Assembly (NCBI GenBank): GCA_945861275.1
Contig: CAMATZ010000010.1
Coordinates: 1 to 64,000 of the forward strand
Source of the DNA: Bordetella parapertussis
GTDB lineage: Bacteria > Pseudomonadota > Gammaproteobacteria > Burkholderiales > SG8-41
DNA length: 64,000 bases
Reading direction: 5' to 3'
Positions 33,523 through 41,733 of this stretch are shown here, piece by piece (position 1 is the stretch's first letter; each line of letters begins with the position of its first letter). A program made the translations under genes and the position numbers. The notes beneath the pieces were generated by a model that made no database searches, was not told where the DNA came from, and worked only from the letters and a program-made list of their open reading frames with translations.

Positions 33523-34404
33523 ATGAGAACACTCAATATCATCGGCGCCGGCCGCGCCGCACGCACGCTCGCCGCGTTGTGGCGGCAGCATGGCGTGTTG
33601 GCAATCGAGAGCGTGCTGAACCGCACGCCGGCCAGCGCGCGCGATGCGGTTGCCTTCATCGGCGCGGGCCGCGCGGCTGACAGCTTGCACGATATGCCAC
33701 CCGCCGACTTGTGGATGCTGGCAACGCCCGACAGCGAAATTGCGTCCGCGGCGCAAGCGCTGGCAGCCGGCGGCAAATTGCGCGCGGGTGACGTGGTGTT
33801 TCATTGCAGCGGCGCGCTGCAGGCGGGCGACCTGCGTGCCGTATTCATGAAGGACGTGCATCTCGCCAGCGTGCATCCGCTGAAAAGTTTCGCCGATCCG
33901 CAAGATGCCGTGCGCACGTTTGCCGGCACCTATTGTGCGGCTGAGGGCGAGCCCACGGCACTGGCGCTGCTGAAACCCGCGTTCGAGCAGATCGGCGCGC
34001 ATGTCACCGCAATCGACCCGCAATTCAAAACCATTTACCACGCCGCCAGCGTGATGGTGTGCAACTACCTTACCGCGCTGATGGAAGCAGGCCTGCAGTG
34101 CTATGAAAAGGCGGGCGTGCCGCGCGCAACCGCAAGTGTAATGATGGAACCGCTGGTGCGCGAAACCGTGGATAACGTGTTTCGGCTCGGCACCATGAAG
34201 GCGCTCACCGGGCCCATCGCGCGCGGCGATCACGCAGTGGTGGCGCGGCAACTGGAGGCATTGCGCGAATTCGATCCAAGCATCGCGGAAATTTATCGCG
34301 GGTTGGGGGTGATGGCGGTTGAACTGTCGCGTGCGCAGGGTGGGGCGAGCGAGGAAGCACTGTCTGCGCTGGATAGTTTGCTACGGCACTTGCCGAAGTT
34401 GTAG
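33523..34404 (+). CDS. Rossmann-like and DUF2520 domain protein
   Basis: This 293-aa protein has an N-terminal NAD(P)-type Rossmann fold (LNIIGAGRAARTLA; LWMLATPDSEI; HCSGAL) and a C-terminal helical DUF2520 domain (HAASVMVCNYLTALMEAGLQ; LTGPIARGDHAVV). The overall layout is like F420-dependent or 6-phosphogluconate-type dehydrogenases, but the family's reaction is not known. It is divergent from the Bug operon, with 148 bp between them that contain an ACCATTTGTT motif at 33461. Confidence 0.88.
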   Translation: MRTLNIIGAGRAARTLAALWRQHGVLAIESVLNRTPASARDAVAFIGAGRAADSLHDMPPADLWMLATPDSEIASAAQALAAGGKLRAGDVVFHCSGALQAGDLRAVFMKDVHLASVHPLKSFADPQDAVRTFAGTYCAAEGEPTALALLKPAFEQIGAHVTAIDPQFKTIYHAASVMVCNYLTALMEAGLQCYEKAGVPRATASVMMEPLVRETVDNVFRLGTMKALTGPIARGDHAVVARQLEALREFDPSIAEIYRGLGVMAVELSRAQGGASEEALSALDSLLRHLPKL

Positions 34405-34482
34405 GGTGTTAATAATTGAAGCAGATAGAGCGCTACATCGTGAATCACCTTGGTCGTCTTTGCACTGAATGGGGAAGAATTC

Positions 34483-34923
34483 ATGGCCACTGAAAAACGC
34501 CGTATTTCGATGATGGATGATGCCGTGTTCGCTAAAGCTTCGGAACAAGGCCGCAGGCTCCTGGCGCGCGGGCCTTTAGCCACCGCTGCGCGGTATGCAG
34601 CTGGCCACATTCGAGTCGAGCTGAACAACGGATGCGCTTTTGAGTTTCCGGTAAAGCATGCACAAGGCCTGGCTGGCGCCAAGGCCGCTGACTTGCGCAC
34701 GATTGAAATACAAGCGTCCGGGCTTGGCTTGTATTGGCCAAAGCTCGATGCAGACCTGTACGTCCCCGGCCTGGTGAAGGGCATCCTGGGCGCCAAGCAG
34801 TGGATGGCCCGGATCGGCGCGTCCGGCGGTAAGGCAACGACTCGGGCAAAAGCAACCGCAGCACGTGTCAATGGCAAGCTTGGGGGGCGACCAAGAAAAT
34901 CACGGGAGTTGGAAGCCGCCTGA
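34483..34923 (+). CDS. DUF2442 family protein
   Basis: This 146-aa protein has the DUF2442 core (HIRVELNNGCAFEFPVKHAQGL; LRTIEIQASGLGLYWPKLDADLYVPGLV) and a basic C-terminal tail GGRPRKSRE reminiscent of an AT-hook. DUF2442 genes often sit next to a DUF4160 gene in toxin-antitoxin-like pairs; no DUF4160 gene is visible here. The ATG at 34483 is preceded by GGGGAAG. The role is unknown. Confidence 0.8.
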   Translation: MATEKRRISMMDDAVFAKASEQGRRLLARGPLATAARYAAGHIRVELNNGCAFEFPVKHAQGLAGAKAADLRTIEIQASGLGLYWPKLDADLYVPGLVKGILGAKQWMARIGASGGKATTRAKATAARVNGKLGGRPRKSRELEAA

Positions 34924-35034
34924 CTGGGCAATGCACGCAATGGCCGGGACTAGCTGGACGCTATGCGTGCGTTCTTACAGCGTTATCTGCGTGGGCACAA
35001 AGGACGTGCCCGCCCTTGCTCGCTGCCGCGCATT

Positions 35035-35114
35035 GTAGGTTGGCGGTGAGCGTAGTGAACCCCAACGTTCGTGTGTGATGCACCGCTGATGTTGGGCTTA
35101 CCAGCCCAACCTAC
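35035..35114. repeat. Intergenic palindromic repeat (GTAGGTTGG type)
   Basis: GTAGGTTGG (35035-35043) and CCAACCTAC (35106-35114) form the outer arms. Inside are GTGAGCGTAGTGAACCCCAAC and an inner GTTGGGCT/AGCCCAAC hairpin. I recall such GTAGGTTGGG...CCCAACCTAC units as widespread intergenic repeats of proteobacteria. Confidence 0.7.
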
Positions 35115-35143
35115 CGGGCTGAGGGTGTTGAACGAAGTGCTGA

Positions 35144-35235
35144 AGGGCGAGAACGAGTGAACGGGTGAATGAGTGAAGGGGTGAAGGGGGTACCCCATTC
35201 ACATCTTCACTCATTCACTCGTTCACCCTTTCACC
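35144..35235. repeat. Inverted array of GTGAAnG-like short repeats centred on GGGGTACCCC
   Basis: Left arm units such as GAACGAGTGAA, GGGTGAATGAGTGAAG and GGGGTGAAGG face right arm units CTTCACTCATTCACTCGTTCACC across the palindrome GGGGTACCCC (35187-35196). The whole can fold as one long imperfect hairpin. With the repeat at 35035 it fills most of the 360-bp gap between 34923 and 35284; no gene is visible there. Confidence 0.7.
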
Positions 35236-35283
35236 GCCGCAGTAAAATAGCCGCTCTTTTCACACCAAACACGAATCCATACC

Positions 35284-36234
35284 GTGTCCATCGATACACA
35301 AATCCGCGACCGCGTACTGCGTGCCCTCGCCCTTAACCGCACGCCGGGCTATCACTATGCCGGCAATTTCCTGGAATTTTCTTTCGATCACGTTTCAGAG
35401 CAGGATGTGCGCATGTCGATGGCGGCCGGCCCGCATGTCACCGGGTTGAATGGCAACGTCGACCATGGCGTGCTGGCGGTGTTTGCGGATATTGCGATGG
35501 CTGCCAATGTGCGTGCGGGGCACACACCCGCCACGCGGCTGGCTACGGTGCAGATGAATTTGCAATTTACCGGTGCGCCGATGACAGGCACCCTGCGCGC
35601 GCAATCGACGATACAAGGTTATGTCGAGCACATCGCCAGCCTGCAGGCAGCGACGCGGGTTAGCGTTACAGCGAACGGCAAACCGGTGTGTTACGGCGTG
35701 GGTACTTTCATGGTGCTGGACCCGCCCAAGGGCGTGGCCTTGTACAACATGGCGTTGCGCAAGGACAGCGATCCGGCGGTGGCGCCACTGGCCGAACAGG
35801 AATTGAACCGGGTAGAGCGCAAGGTGCTTGCCCTGGCCGACGCTGCCCTTGCGCGCGCCTCTGCGGGTGAGGCGTTTATCCACGGCTTTTTGGGCGTCCA
35901 TACACGCGCAACGGAAAAGGGCGCCACCGGCGCACTCAAGAACGGGCCGCATGTGGGCAACCGTGTGGGGCATCTGCAGGGCGGGGTGACGATGGGGCTG
36001 GGGATTGCGACGGCTGAAGCGGCGCTGCCCGCGAGCTGGATGTTGAGCGCGGTGACGGCATGGTACATCCGTCCCGGCGAAGGCCGCGTGATCAGGGCCA
36101 GATCGAAAGTCATTCATCACGGACGGCTCACTGCCGTGGTACGCACCGAGATCACCGGCAAGGGTAAGCGGCGGGTGATGGAGATGGTGACCACGCATGC
36201 GCATAAAGCGGTCAAGCCGCACAGTGCCGGATAA
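35284..36234 (+). CDS. Double hotdog PaaI-type thioesterase family protein
   Basis: This 316-aa protein starts at a GTG. Two hotdog domains are visible: GLNGNVDHGVLAVFADIAMAA at about 53-73 with RLATVQMNLQF, and VGNRVGHLQGGVTMGLGI at about 223-240 with the second strand set. The HG/DHG region is the usual active-site helix of PaaI-like acyl-CoA thioesterases. Fusion of two hotdogs in one chain replaces the usual homodimer. The acyl substrate is unknown. The next gene follows after 3 bp, suggesting one transcript. Confidence 0.8.
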   Translation: MSIDTQIRDRVLRALALNRTPGYHYAGNFLEFSFDHVSEQDVRMSMAAGPHVTGLNGNVDHGVLAVFADIAMAANVRAGHTPATRLATVQMNLQFTGAPMTGTLRAQSTIQGYVEHIASLQAATRVSVTANGKPVCYGVGTFMVLDPPKGVALYNMALRKDSDPAVAPLAEQELNRVERKVLALADAALARASAGEAFIHGFLGVHTRATEKGATGALKNGPHVGNRVGHLQGGVTMGLGIATAEAALPASWMLSAVTAWYIRPGEGRVIRARSKVIHHGRLTAVVRTEITGKGKRRVMEMVTTHAHKAVKPHSAG

Positions 36235-36237
36235 CCT

Positions 36238-38394
36238 ATGGCGCTGCGCACGCTCTCGGGCAAGCACACCGACCCACGCAAAGGGCGGGGCGCCGCGATC
36301 AACCCGGAAGGGCGTTTCGAGAAAGTAGAGCGCGAGGCGTTCGATGATGGCTGGGCGCAGGATGACGCAGAGGATGCGCCGGCACTCAAGACGCAAGTCA
36401 TCGAGGAACGTGCCGCCAGCATCATTTCGCGCAACCAGTCGCCGGATATTCCGTTCACGCAGTCGATCAACCCGTATCAGGGCTGCGAGCATGGTTGCAT
36501 TTACTGCCTGTCGGGGGATACACGGATTCTCATGGCTGACGGCAGCCTGCGCCCACTTGCGAAAATTCACGTCGGTGATGAGATCTACGGCACCGTTCGC
36601 CGTGGTTGGTACAGGCGGTACGTCAAGACGAAAGTAATTGCGCACTGGAGCGTAAGCAAAAGGGCATATCGAATCTCCCTTGAGGATGGCACATTACTTA
36701 CCGCTGGCGCGGACCACAGATTTCTTACCGAACGTGGCTGGAAGTTTGTTGCAGACACGGTTTTGGGGACTGGCCCACAGCGGCCGCACCTTACGGTCAA
36801 CAACAAACTCATGGGTACAGGCGACTTTGCGCTTCCTTCGGTGAAAGATCGAAACTACCGGCGCGGCTACTTGTGCGGAATGATCCGTGGTGATGGAATG
36901 CTGGCGTCGTACCACTACCAACGCGCTGGCCGCGTTCACGGGGATCAGCATCACTTCCGTCTGGCGCTTTGCGATGTGGAGGCACTCCAGCGGGTGCGGG
37001 AGTATCTGCAGGGTTGGCGGATAGAAGTGGGTGAGTTTGTATTTCAGAGACCTACCTCGCTAAGGAAAATCTTGTATGCGATCCGCACCCATGCACGCGC
37101 TGACGTAGAGCGGATACGCGATATTATTGCATGGCCCTCCGTGCCATCGCCCGAGTGGATGAGCGGATTTCTCGCCGGAATATTTGACGCCGAAGGCAGC
37201 TACAGTCAGGGTATTTTGCGAATCACTAACACGGACAAAGATATTATTGCGTGGATTGTCCGTAGCCTGAAGACTTTTCATTTTCGGTTTGCACGGGAAC
37301 ATACTGGCCGTGATCGGATCAAACCCGTCGTGGTTGTACGTCTGACCGGAGGATTGCGCGAGCATCTTCGCTTTTTTCACAGTGTCGATTCGGTCATAGC
37401 CCGCAAGAAGGATATCGCGGGCCAAGCCGTGAAAAGTAATGCGCGTCTGGGAATCGCCAAAATTGAACCGGCAGGCAAAAAGTTACGCTTATACGACATC
37501 ACCACTGGGACCGGGGATTTTATTGCGAATGGGGTGGTTAGCCATAACTGCTACGCCCGCCCCACGCACGCCTATCGCAACCTGTCGCCGGGGGTGGATT
37601 TCGAGACACGCATCTTCGCCAAGGTCAACGCCGCCGAATTGCTGCGCCAGGAATTGTCGAAGCCCGGATACCGGTGCGAGGTCATTTCACTGGGTGCTAA
37701 TACCGATCCGTATCAGCCCGCCGAACGCAAACTTAACATTACGCGCGGCATACTTGAAGTGTGCGCCGAGTTCAATCAGCCGCTGGGCATCATTACCAAG
37801 AATGCGCTGGTCGAGCGCGATCTGGACATTCTGGTGCCGATGGCGCGAAAAAATCTGGTGAATGTTCATCTGTCGGTCAACAGCCTTGATCACGAGATTG
37901 CGCGCCGGCTGGAACCGCGTTGCGTCGCACCGCAGCGGCGCATCGAGACCATACGCGCGCTGGCACAGGCGGGCGTGCCGGTGGGGGTGCTGGTGGCGCC
38001 GGTGATTCCGTTTCTCACTGACGATCAGATCGAAACCGTGCTCGAAGCCGCGTTTGCGGCGGGCGCGACGCAGGCGGGCTATGTGGTACTGCGGCTGCCG
38101 TACGAAGTAAAAACGCTGTTCCGCGACTGGCTCGAACGCCACTACCCGCTCAAAGCCAAACATGTGATGAGCCGCGTGCACGAGCTGCGCGGCGGGCGCG
38201 ACAACGATCCGAACTTCGGCAGCCGCATGCGCGGGCAGGGCGAGTTCGCCGAGTTGCTCGCCCAGCGCTTTAAAATCGCCAAGCGGCGCATCGGTTACGA
38301 CGCGCGCGGGCGCATGCTGCGCAATGTGTCGCTGGATACCACCCTGTTCCGGGTGCCGGCGTCAGGCGCCGCAAAGCAGTTGTCGTTGTTTTGA
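36238..38394 (+). CDS. PA0069-family radical SAM protein interrupted by an intein
   Basis: The 718-codon frame encodes a radical SAM protein of the SplB-like PA0069/Rv2578c type split by a 348-aa intein. The exteins are residues 1-89 and 438-718; spliced, they give a 370-aa protein with the contiguous motif CEHGCIYCYARPTHAY. The Fe-S cluster cysteines are Cys83, Cys87 and the +1 Cys that follows the intein, so the cluster cannot form before splicing. Later family blocks include SLGANTDPYQPAE, NVHLSVNSLD and MSRVHELRGGRDNDPNFGSRM. The molecular substrate of the family is not established. The frame is intact throughout. The start is the ATG 3 bp after the thioesterase gene. Confidence 0.93.
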   Translation: MALRTLSGKHTDPRKGRGAAINPEGRFEKVEREAFDDGWAQDDAEDAPALKTQVIEERAASIISRNQSPDIPFTQSINPYQGCEHGCIYCLSGDTRILMADGSLRPLAKIHVGDEIYGTVRRGWYRRYVKTKVIAHWSVSKRAYRISLEDGTLLTAGADHRFLTERGWKFVADTVLGTGPQRPHLTVNNKLMGTGDFALPSVKDRNYRRGYLCGMIRGDGMLASYHYQRAGRVHGDQHHFRLALCDVEALQRVREYLQGWRIEVGEFVFQRPTSLRKILYAIRTHARADVERIRDIIAWPSVPSPEWMSGFLAGIFDAEGSYSQGILRITNTDKDIIAWIVRSLKTFHFRFAREHTGRDRIKPVVVVRLTGGLREHLRFFHSVDSVIARKKDIAGQAVKSNARLGIAKIEPAGKKLRLYDITTGTGDFIANGVVSHNCYARPTHAYRNLSPGVDFETRIFAKVNAAELLRQELSKPGYRCEVISLGANTDPYQPAERKLNITRGILEVCAEFNQPLGIITKNALVERDLDILVPMARKNLVNVHLSVNSLDHEIARRLEPRCVAPQRRIETIRALAQAGVPVGVLVAPVIPFLTDDQIETVLEAAFAAGATQAGYVVLRLPYEVKTLFRDWLERHYPLKAKHVMSRVHELRGGRDNDPNFGSRMRGQGEFAELLAQRFKIAKRRIGYDARGRMLRNVSLDTTLFRVPASGAAKQLSLF
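36505..37548 (+). other. Intein with LAGLIDADG homing endonuclease (348 aa)
   Basis: The intein begins with Cys (CLSGDTRIL, block A), has GADHRFLT (block B, with His), two LAGLIDADG motifs (YLCGMIRGDG near intein residue 120, FLAGIFDAEG near 225), and ends LYDITTGTGDFIANGVVSHN followed by +1 Cys. All splicing residues are present: Cys1, block B His, penultimate His, final Asn and Cys+1. Both endonuclease motifs keep the acidic residue, so homing may still work. Composition is less GC-rich than the exteins, in keeping with recent arrival. Confidence 0.93.
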
Positions 38395-38507
38395 ATCTTG
38401 TGTCAGCGCACTTGAATGTTGCGCGTTATTGGGGGTGCCGGGGCTACTCTCGGTGAGCAGCTCGAGGAAACAACTATTTGTTATTCAATAATTATTTGGA
38501 GATTTTC

Positions 38508-39014
38508 ATGAAAAAACTGATCGCAATGATGTGCTTCATGCTGGCAGCTTCACCGCTGGCGTTTGCTCAAGATAAGGCGAAGGACGACGCGAAGAAAGCC
38601 GCGCCTGCAGCCGCCGCCGCACCTGCAGCCGCGCCCGCAAAAGCCGATGCACCTAAGGCGGACGCGGGCAAGGCGGAGAAGGCCAAGAAAGAACCCTCGG
38701 AGAAGCAAAAAGCCCAACAAGAGCGCATGAAGGAATGTAACGCCAGCGCAGGCGAAAAGAAGGGTGACGAGCGCAAGAATTATATGAGCACGTGCCTGAA
38801 AGAGCAGAAAAAAGCGGCCGACGACAAGAAAAAAACAACGCAGCAGGAAAGAATGAAATCCTGCAACAAGGACGCCGCCGACAAAAAAATGAAGGGCGAC
38901 GAGCGCAAAGGCTTTATGAAAGACTGCTTGTCCACCAAGAAGGACGCCCCTGCGCCCGCCGCCGCTGCGCCCGCCGCCGCTGCGCCCAAAGCGGAAGCAC
39001 CTGCCAAGAAGTAA
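38508..39014 (+). CDS. Secreted PsiF-repeat protein
   Basis: This 168-aa protein has a signal peptide (about 1-21, PLAFA-QD), an Ala/Lys/Pro-rich linker, and two PsiF repeats: QQERMKECNASAGEKKGDER...YMSTCL and QQERMKSCNKDAADKKMKGDER...FMKDCL, each with a pair of cysteines. The C-terminal tail is again Ala/Pro-rich. PsiF was described as a phosphate-starvation-inducible protein of unknown role. The ATG at 38508 follows TTGGAG; an AACTATTTGTT motif lies at 38472. A strong terminator follows. Confidence 0.9.
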   Translation: MKKLIAMMCFMLAASPLAFAQDKAKDDAKKAAPAAAAAPAAAPAKADAPKADAGKAEKAKKEPSEKQKAQQERMKECNASAGEKKGDERKNYMSTCLKEQKKAADDKKKTTQQERMKSCNKDAADKKMKGDERKGFMKDCLSTKKDAPAPAAAAPAAAAPKAEAPAKK

Positions 39015-39053
39015 TTTGAGAATCCCGCGCCGGATTGTCAGGCGGCGCAGCGA

Positions 39054-39085
39054 GGGGCATACTGGAAGCGGTATGCCCCTTTTTG
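39054..39085 (+). terminator. Rho-independent terminator after the psiF-like gene
   Basis: GGGGCATAC (39054-39062) pairs with GTATGCCCC (39071-39079) over an 8-base loop and is followed by TTTTT. Confidence 0.9.
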
Positions 39086-39104
39086 TTTTCCGGTTTTTCT
39101 TCGC

Positions 39105-39836
39105 ATGAAAACATTGCCTGGATTATTGCTCGCAACGGTCATGGCCACCGCATCCGCGCAGGATCAATACGCCGCGCCACGCGCGAAAATGACCGATGAA
39201 ATCGCGGCGATGGCACGCGACACCGCGAGTGAAACGGGACGCGCAAGCTTCAGTTTTCGCGTGATGAACGCCATCGCAAAAGTGGAACGTCACCGCTATG
39301 TTGCGCCGGGTGACGAGGCCAACGCCTATCGCAACACGCCGCTGGCGATCGGCAGTGGTCAAACGATTTCACAACCGTACATCGTGGCGCTGATGACGGA
39401 TTTGCTGGATCTGAAGGGCGGCGAAAAAGTGCTGGAAGTAGGCACCGGTTCGGGCTACCAGGCGGCAGTGCTCGCCGAATTGACCGCAGCGGTTTACAGC
39501 ATTGAAATTGTCGAGCCGCTGGGGCGCGTCGCCGCGCAGCGGCTGACAGCCGGCGGCTATCGTAACGTGATCACGCGCATCGGCGATGGTTATCAAGGCT
39601 GGCCTGAGGCCGCCCCGTTTGACGCCATCATGGTGACGGCAGCGGCGCGTGAGATACCGCCGGCGTTGATTGAACAGCTAAAGCCCGGCGGCAAGCTGGT
39701 GATTCCGGTAGGCGCGCAGGGTTCGCATCAGGAACTGCTGCTGATCACAAAATCCGCCGCCGGCGTCACGCACACGCGCCATGTGCTGGGGGTGCGCTTT
39801 GTGCCGCTGACGGGCGGGCCGGACAGGAAGAAATAA
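39105..39836 (+). CDS. pcm: Protein-L-isoaspartate O-methyltransferase with an export signal
   Basis: This 243-aa protein is PCMT-like: GSGQTISQPYIVALMTDLL, then the SAM-binding LEVGTGSGYQAAVLAEL and VYSIEIVEPL, DGYQGWPEAAPFDAIMVTAA and PPALIEQLKPGGKLVIPVG. The enzyme methylates L-isoaspartyl residues to start repair of aged proteins. The first 18 residues (MKTLPGLLLATVMATASA-QDQ) form a convincing signal peptide, so the product is probably periplasmic, where SAM is not expected. The nearest downstream Met would cut into the conserved region, so the signal is part of the gene. Confidence 0.88.
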   Translation: MKTLPGLLLATVMATASAQDQYAAPRAKMTDEIAAMARDTASETGRASFSFRVMNAIAKVERHRYVAPGDEANAYRNTPLAIGSGQTISQPYIVALMTDLLDLKGGEKVLEVGTGSGYQAAVLAELTAAVYSIEIVEPLGRVAAQRLTAGGYRNVITRIGDGYQGWPEAAPFDAIMVTAAAREIPPALIEQLKPGGKLVIPVGAQGSHQELLLITKSAAGVTHTRHVLGVRFVPLTGGPDRKK

Positions 39837-40026
39837 AGCCTGCGTTTGTGCGCAACAAAAAACAGCACTGAGGGCGTTAGCGCATATAGTAAAAAGTCTT
39901 TAAATTCAAATGGCTGCACCAACAACCCACATTTGCACAGGGCGGGTTTCCGGTGCTGACACGCCACGCGCCTGTGCTAGAATCACCCGCGTAAGAAACA
40001 TAATAATTCACGCAAGGAGCAAAATC

Positions 40027-40611
40027 ATGGCTGCGTTTTTTTCGTCTTTGGGGAAGACCATTATCGCGGGCGTCGTCATTCTGATCGCCCTTATTTTGTT
40101 GGTAAGTGGCACGGGCAAATTTGGTGAGCATGTGTGGTGGACGTTTGTCATGCGTTGGCTGCATGTGATGTCGGGTGTGATGTGGATCGGCTTGCTGTGG
40201 TATTTGAATTTTGTGCAAACGCCGTCCATGCCGAAAATTCCCGACGAGCACAAGCCTGCCATCGGTAAAGTGATCGCGCCGGCGGTGTTGTTCTGGTTTC
40301 GTTGGGCTGCGCTGGCGACGGTGGTTACCGGTCTGCTGGTGGCGGGCATGAGCAACTACATCATGCAGGCGCTGACCTTGGGTAAAGGCTTCACCGCCAT
40401 CGGCATCGGCATGTGGATCGCACTGGTGATGGCGTTCAACGTCTGGTTTATCATCTGGCCGAATCAGAAAAAGGTGCTGGGCATAGTAACCGCTACGCCT
40501 GAAGAAAAAGCCGCCGCAGCCAAGCTCGCGGGCATGACTTCACGCATCAACACCATGTTGTCGATTCCTATGCTGTTTTGCATGGTGGCGCAGCAGAATG
40601 GCGGGCTGTAA
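40027..40611 (+). CDS. PuuD-like (urate hydroxylase N-terminal domain) membrane protein
   Basis: This 194-aa protein has about four membrane helices. WWTFVMRWLHVMSGVMWIGLLWYLNFVQTP and the pattern of histidine plus helix resemble the membrane domain of PuuD-type urate hydroxylases (PF06181), here without the C-terminal cytochrome c domain. The ATG at 40027 follows AAGGAG. Members without the heme domain are widespread and not characterised; a role in urate breakdown is uncertain, and no purine genes are nearby. Confidence 0.75.
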   Translation: MAAFFSSLGKTIIAGVVILIALILLVSGTGKFGEHVWWTFVMRWLHVMSGVMWIGLLWYLNFVQTPSMPKIPDEHKPAIGKVIAPAVLFWFRWAALATVVTGLLVAGMSNYIMQALTLGKGFTAIGIGMWIALVMAFNVWFIIWPNQKKVLGIVTATPEEKAAAAKLAGMTSRINTMLSIPMLFCMVAQQNGGL

Positions 40612-40640
40612 TTTAGGCGGTTCGACGCATCAATTAAAAA

Positions 40641-40664
40641 GCCCGGCATCGCCGGGCATTTTAT
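40641..40664. terminator. Bidirectional terminator between convergent genes
   Basis: GCCCGGC/GCCGGGC (40641-40647 and 40651-40657), flanked by AAAAA before and TTTTATT after, serves the plus-strand membrane protein gene and the minus-strand small secreted protein gene. Confidence 0.85.
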
Positions 40665-40695
40665 TGTGCTGTGACCGGTGCCGGCTGATCGAGCC

Positions 40696-40929
40696 TTAGC
40701 GCTTCGAGTTTGCTTTGCTCTTGGCTGCCGAACTGGTGGCTTTGCTTTTCGCCGCGCCACTGGTCGCCTTGCTTTTGGCGGCGCCGCTGGTGGCTTTGCT
40801 CTTGGCCGCCGAGCTGGTCGCGCGGCTCTTGCTGGCACCACTGGCGTTGGCGGCGATAGCGTCACTAAACATCGGCGTGCTCAGTGCAACAGCCGCGCCT
40901 GCGATGGCGAGGTAACGTAGTAATTTCAT
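40696..40929 (-). CDS. Small secreted Lys/Ala/Ser repeat protein
   Basis: This 77-aa protein has a signal peptide (about 1-27, ending AIAA-NA) and then near-perfect 9-residue repeats of SKATSGAAK type, about four in a row. The mature part is strongly basic without acidic or aromatic residues, like histone H1 tails. It may bind DNA, polyphosphate or cell-surface polymers; no function is known. The repeat DNA is itself a 27-bp tandem array and so may vary in length. Confidence 0.7.
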   Translation of the reverse strand: MKLLRYLAIAGAAVALSTPMFSDAIAANASGASKSRATSSAAKSKATSGAAKSKATSGAAKSKATSSAAKSKANSKR

Positions 40930-41006
40930 GATACGCCTCTTTATATAAAAATATTATGAAACAACAGTTTACAAGAAAATACTGAAATAATAAATCCCTT
41001 GCCGGA

Positions 41007-41474
41007 TTACCTCGGCAAGGGCGCTTTCTCCAGCCCTTCAATCTTCGCGCCGGGCTTGATGCCGCGCTTGGCGAACCAGCCCAGATTCATTTCCAGCGCG
41101 TAGCGCACGGGTTTTACCGCGGGATGGGTGTCGCGCGTATGCGGCTTCATGTCTTCGATGTTGGTGATGATGCCATCGCTGTCGATAAACGCAACCGACA
41201 GCGGAATGAAGGTGTTTTCCATCCACATCGCGTGACGCGACACGCTGGTGAACACGAACACCATGCCGCGATGCTCCGGCATCATGCGCCGGTGCATCAG
41301 ACCCTGCATACGCTCCGGGTCGGTGGCAGCGACTTCGGCGGTGAGCTTGTGGCCGGAAATGGTTAGCGTGATTTCCGGCATTTGTGCGCGCGCGGCTGTG
41401 ACGGCAAGCGCAGCGGCGGCGAGTATCAGCACCAGCAGCGGGCGTAAAAGCTTCAGGGTGTGGAAATTTTTCAT
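41007..41474 (-). CDS. DUF192 family secreted protein
   Basis: This 155-aa protein has a signal peptide (about 1-30, ending TAARA-QMP) and the DUF192 core: ERMQGLMHRRMMPEHRGMVFVF, MWMENTFIPLSVAFID, then YALEMNLGWFAKRGIKPG. The function of the family is unknown. It ends the minus-strand group before the nitrate cluster; the 259 bp between it and the next gene hold regulatory sites. Confidence 0.88.
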   Translation of the reverse strand: MKNFHTLKLLRPLLVLILAAAALAVTAARAQMPEITLTISGHKLTAEVAATDPERMQGLMHRRMMPEHRGMVFVFTSVSRHAMWMENTFIPLSVAFIDSDGIITNIEDMKPHTRDTHPAVKPVRYALEMNLGWFAKRGIKPGAKIEGLEKAPLPR

Positions 41475-41600
41475 GGTCAGTGATGAACGCGGCGTAACGC
41501 AGCAGCGTTGACCTTAACACGCCACATTGGTGCGCTCCGGATGCCGCTAACCACGTCTCTAATGCCACGCGCACCAACAATACGCCGCTAAATGCTGCTA

Positions 41601-41617
41601 TGCACCAATAGTGAGCA
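41601..41617. promoter_or_regulatory. Possible NtrC site upstream of the nitrate reductase gene
   Basis: TGCACC-AATAG-TGAGCA has a perfect left half and four of six bases of the right half (GGTGCA) of an NtrC-type palindrome. It lies 54 bp before the sigma-54 promoter, about the same distance as the better site upstream of nirB. A perfect palindrome TATTGTTTTAAAACAATA at 41644-41661 stands between it and the promoter. Confidence 0.5.
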
Positions 41618-41670
41618 TATAAATCTGAAAATGTAAGTTAAGCTATTGTTTTAAAACAATAACAACTATT

Positions 41671-41686
41671 TGGCACGGTCGTTGCT
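41671..41686 (+). promoter_or_regulatory. Sigma-54 promoter of the nitrate reductase operon
   Basis: TGGCAC-GGTCG-TTGCT fits the -24/-12 consensus TGGCAC-N5-TTGCW exactly. The expected transcription start is about 41697, leaving a leader of about 37 nt. Confidence 0.85.
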
Positions 41687-41733
41687 ATAACTTGGCTATC
41701 TAGACGCTGTGCTTCTACACAGAAAGATGAGCC

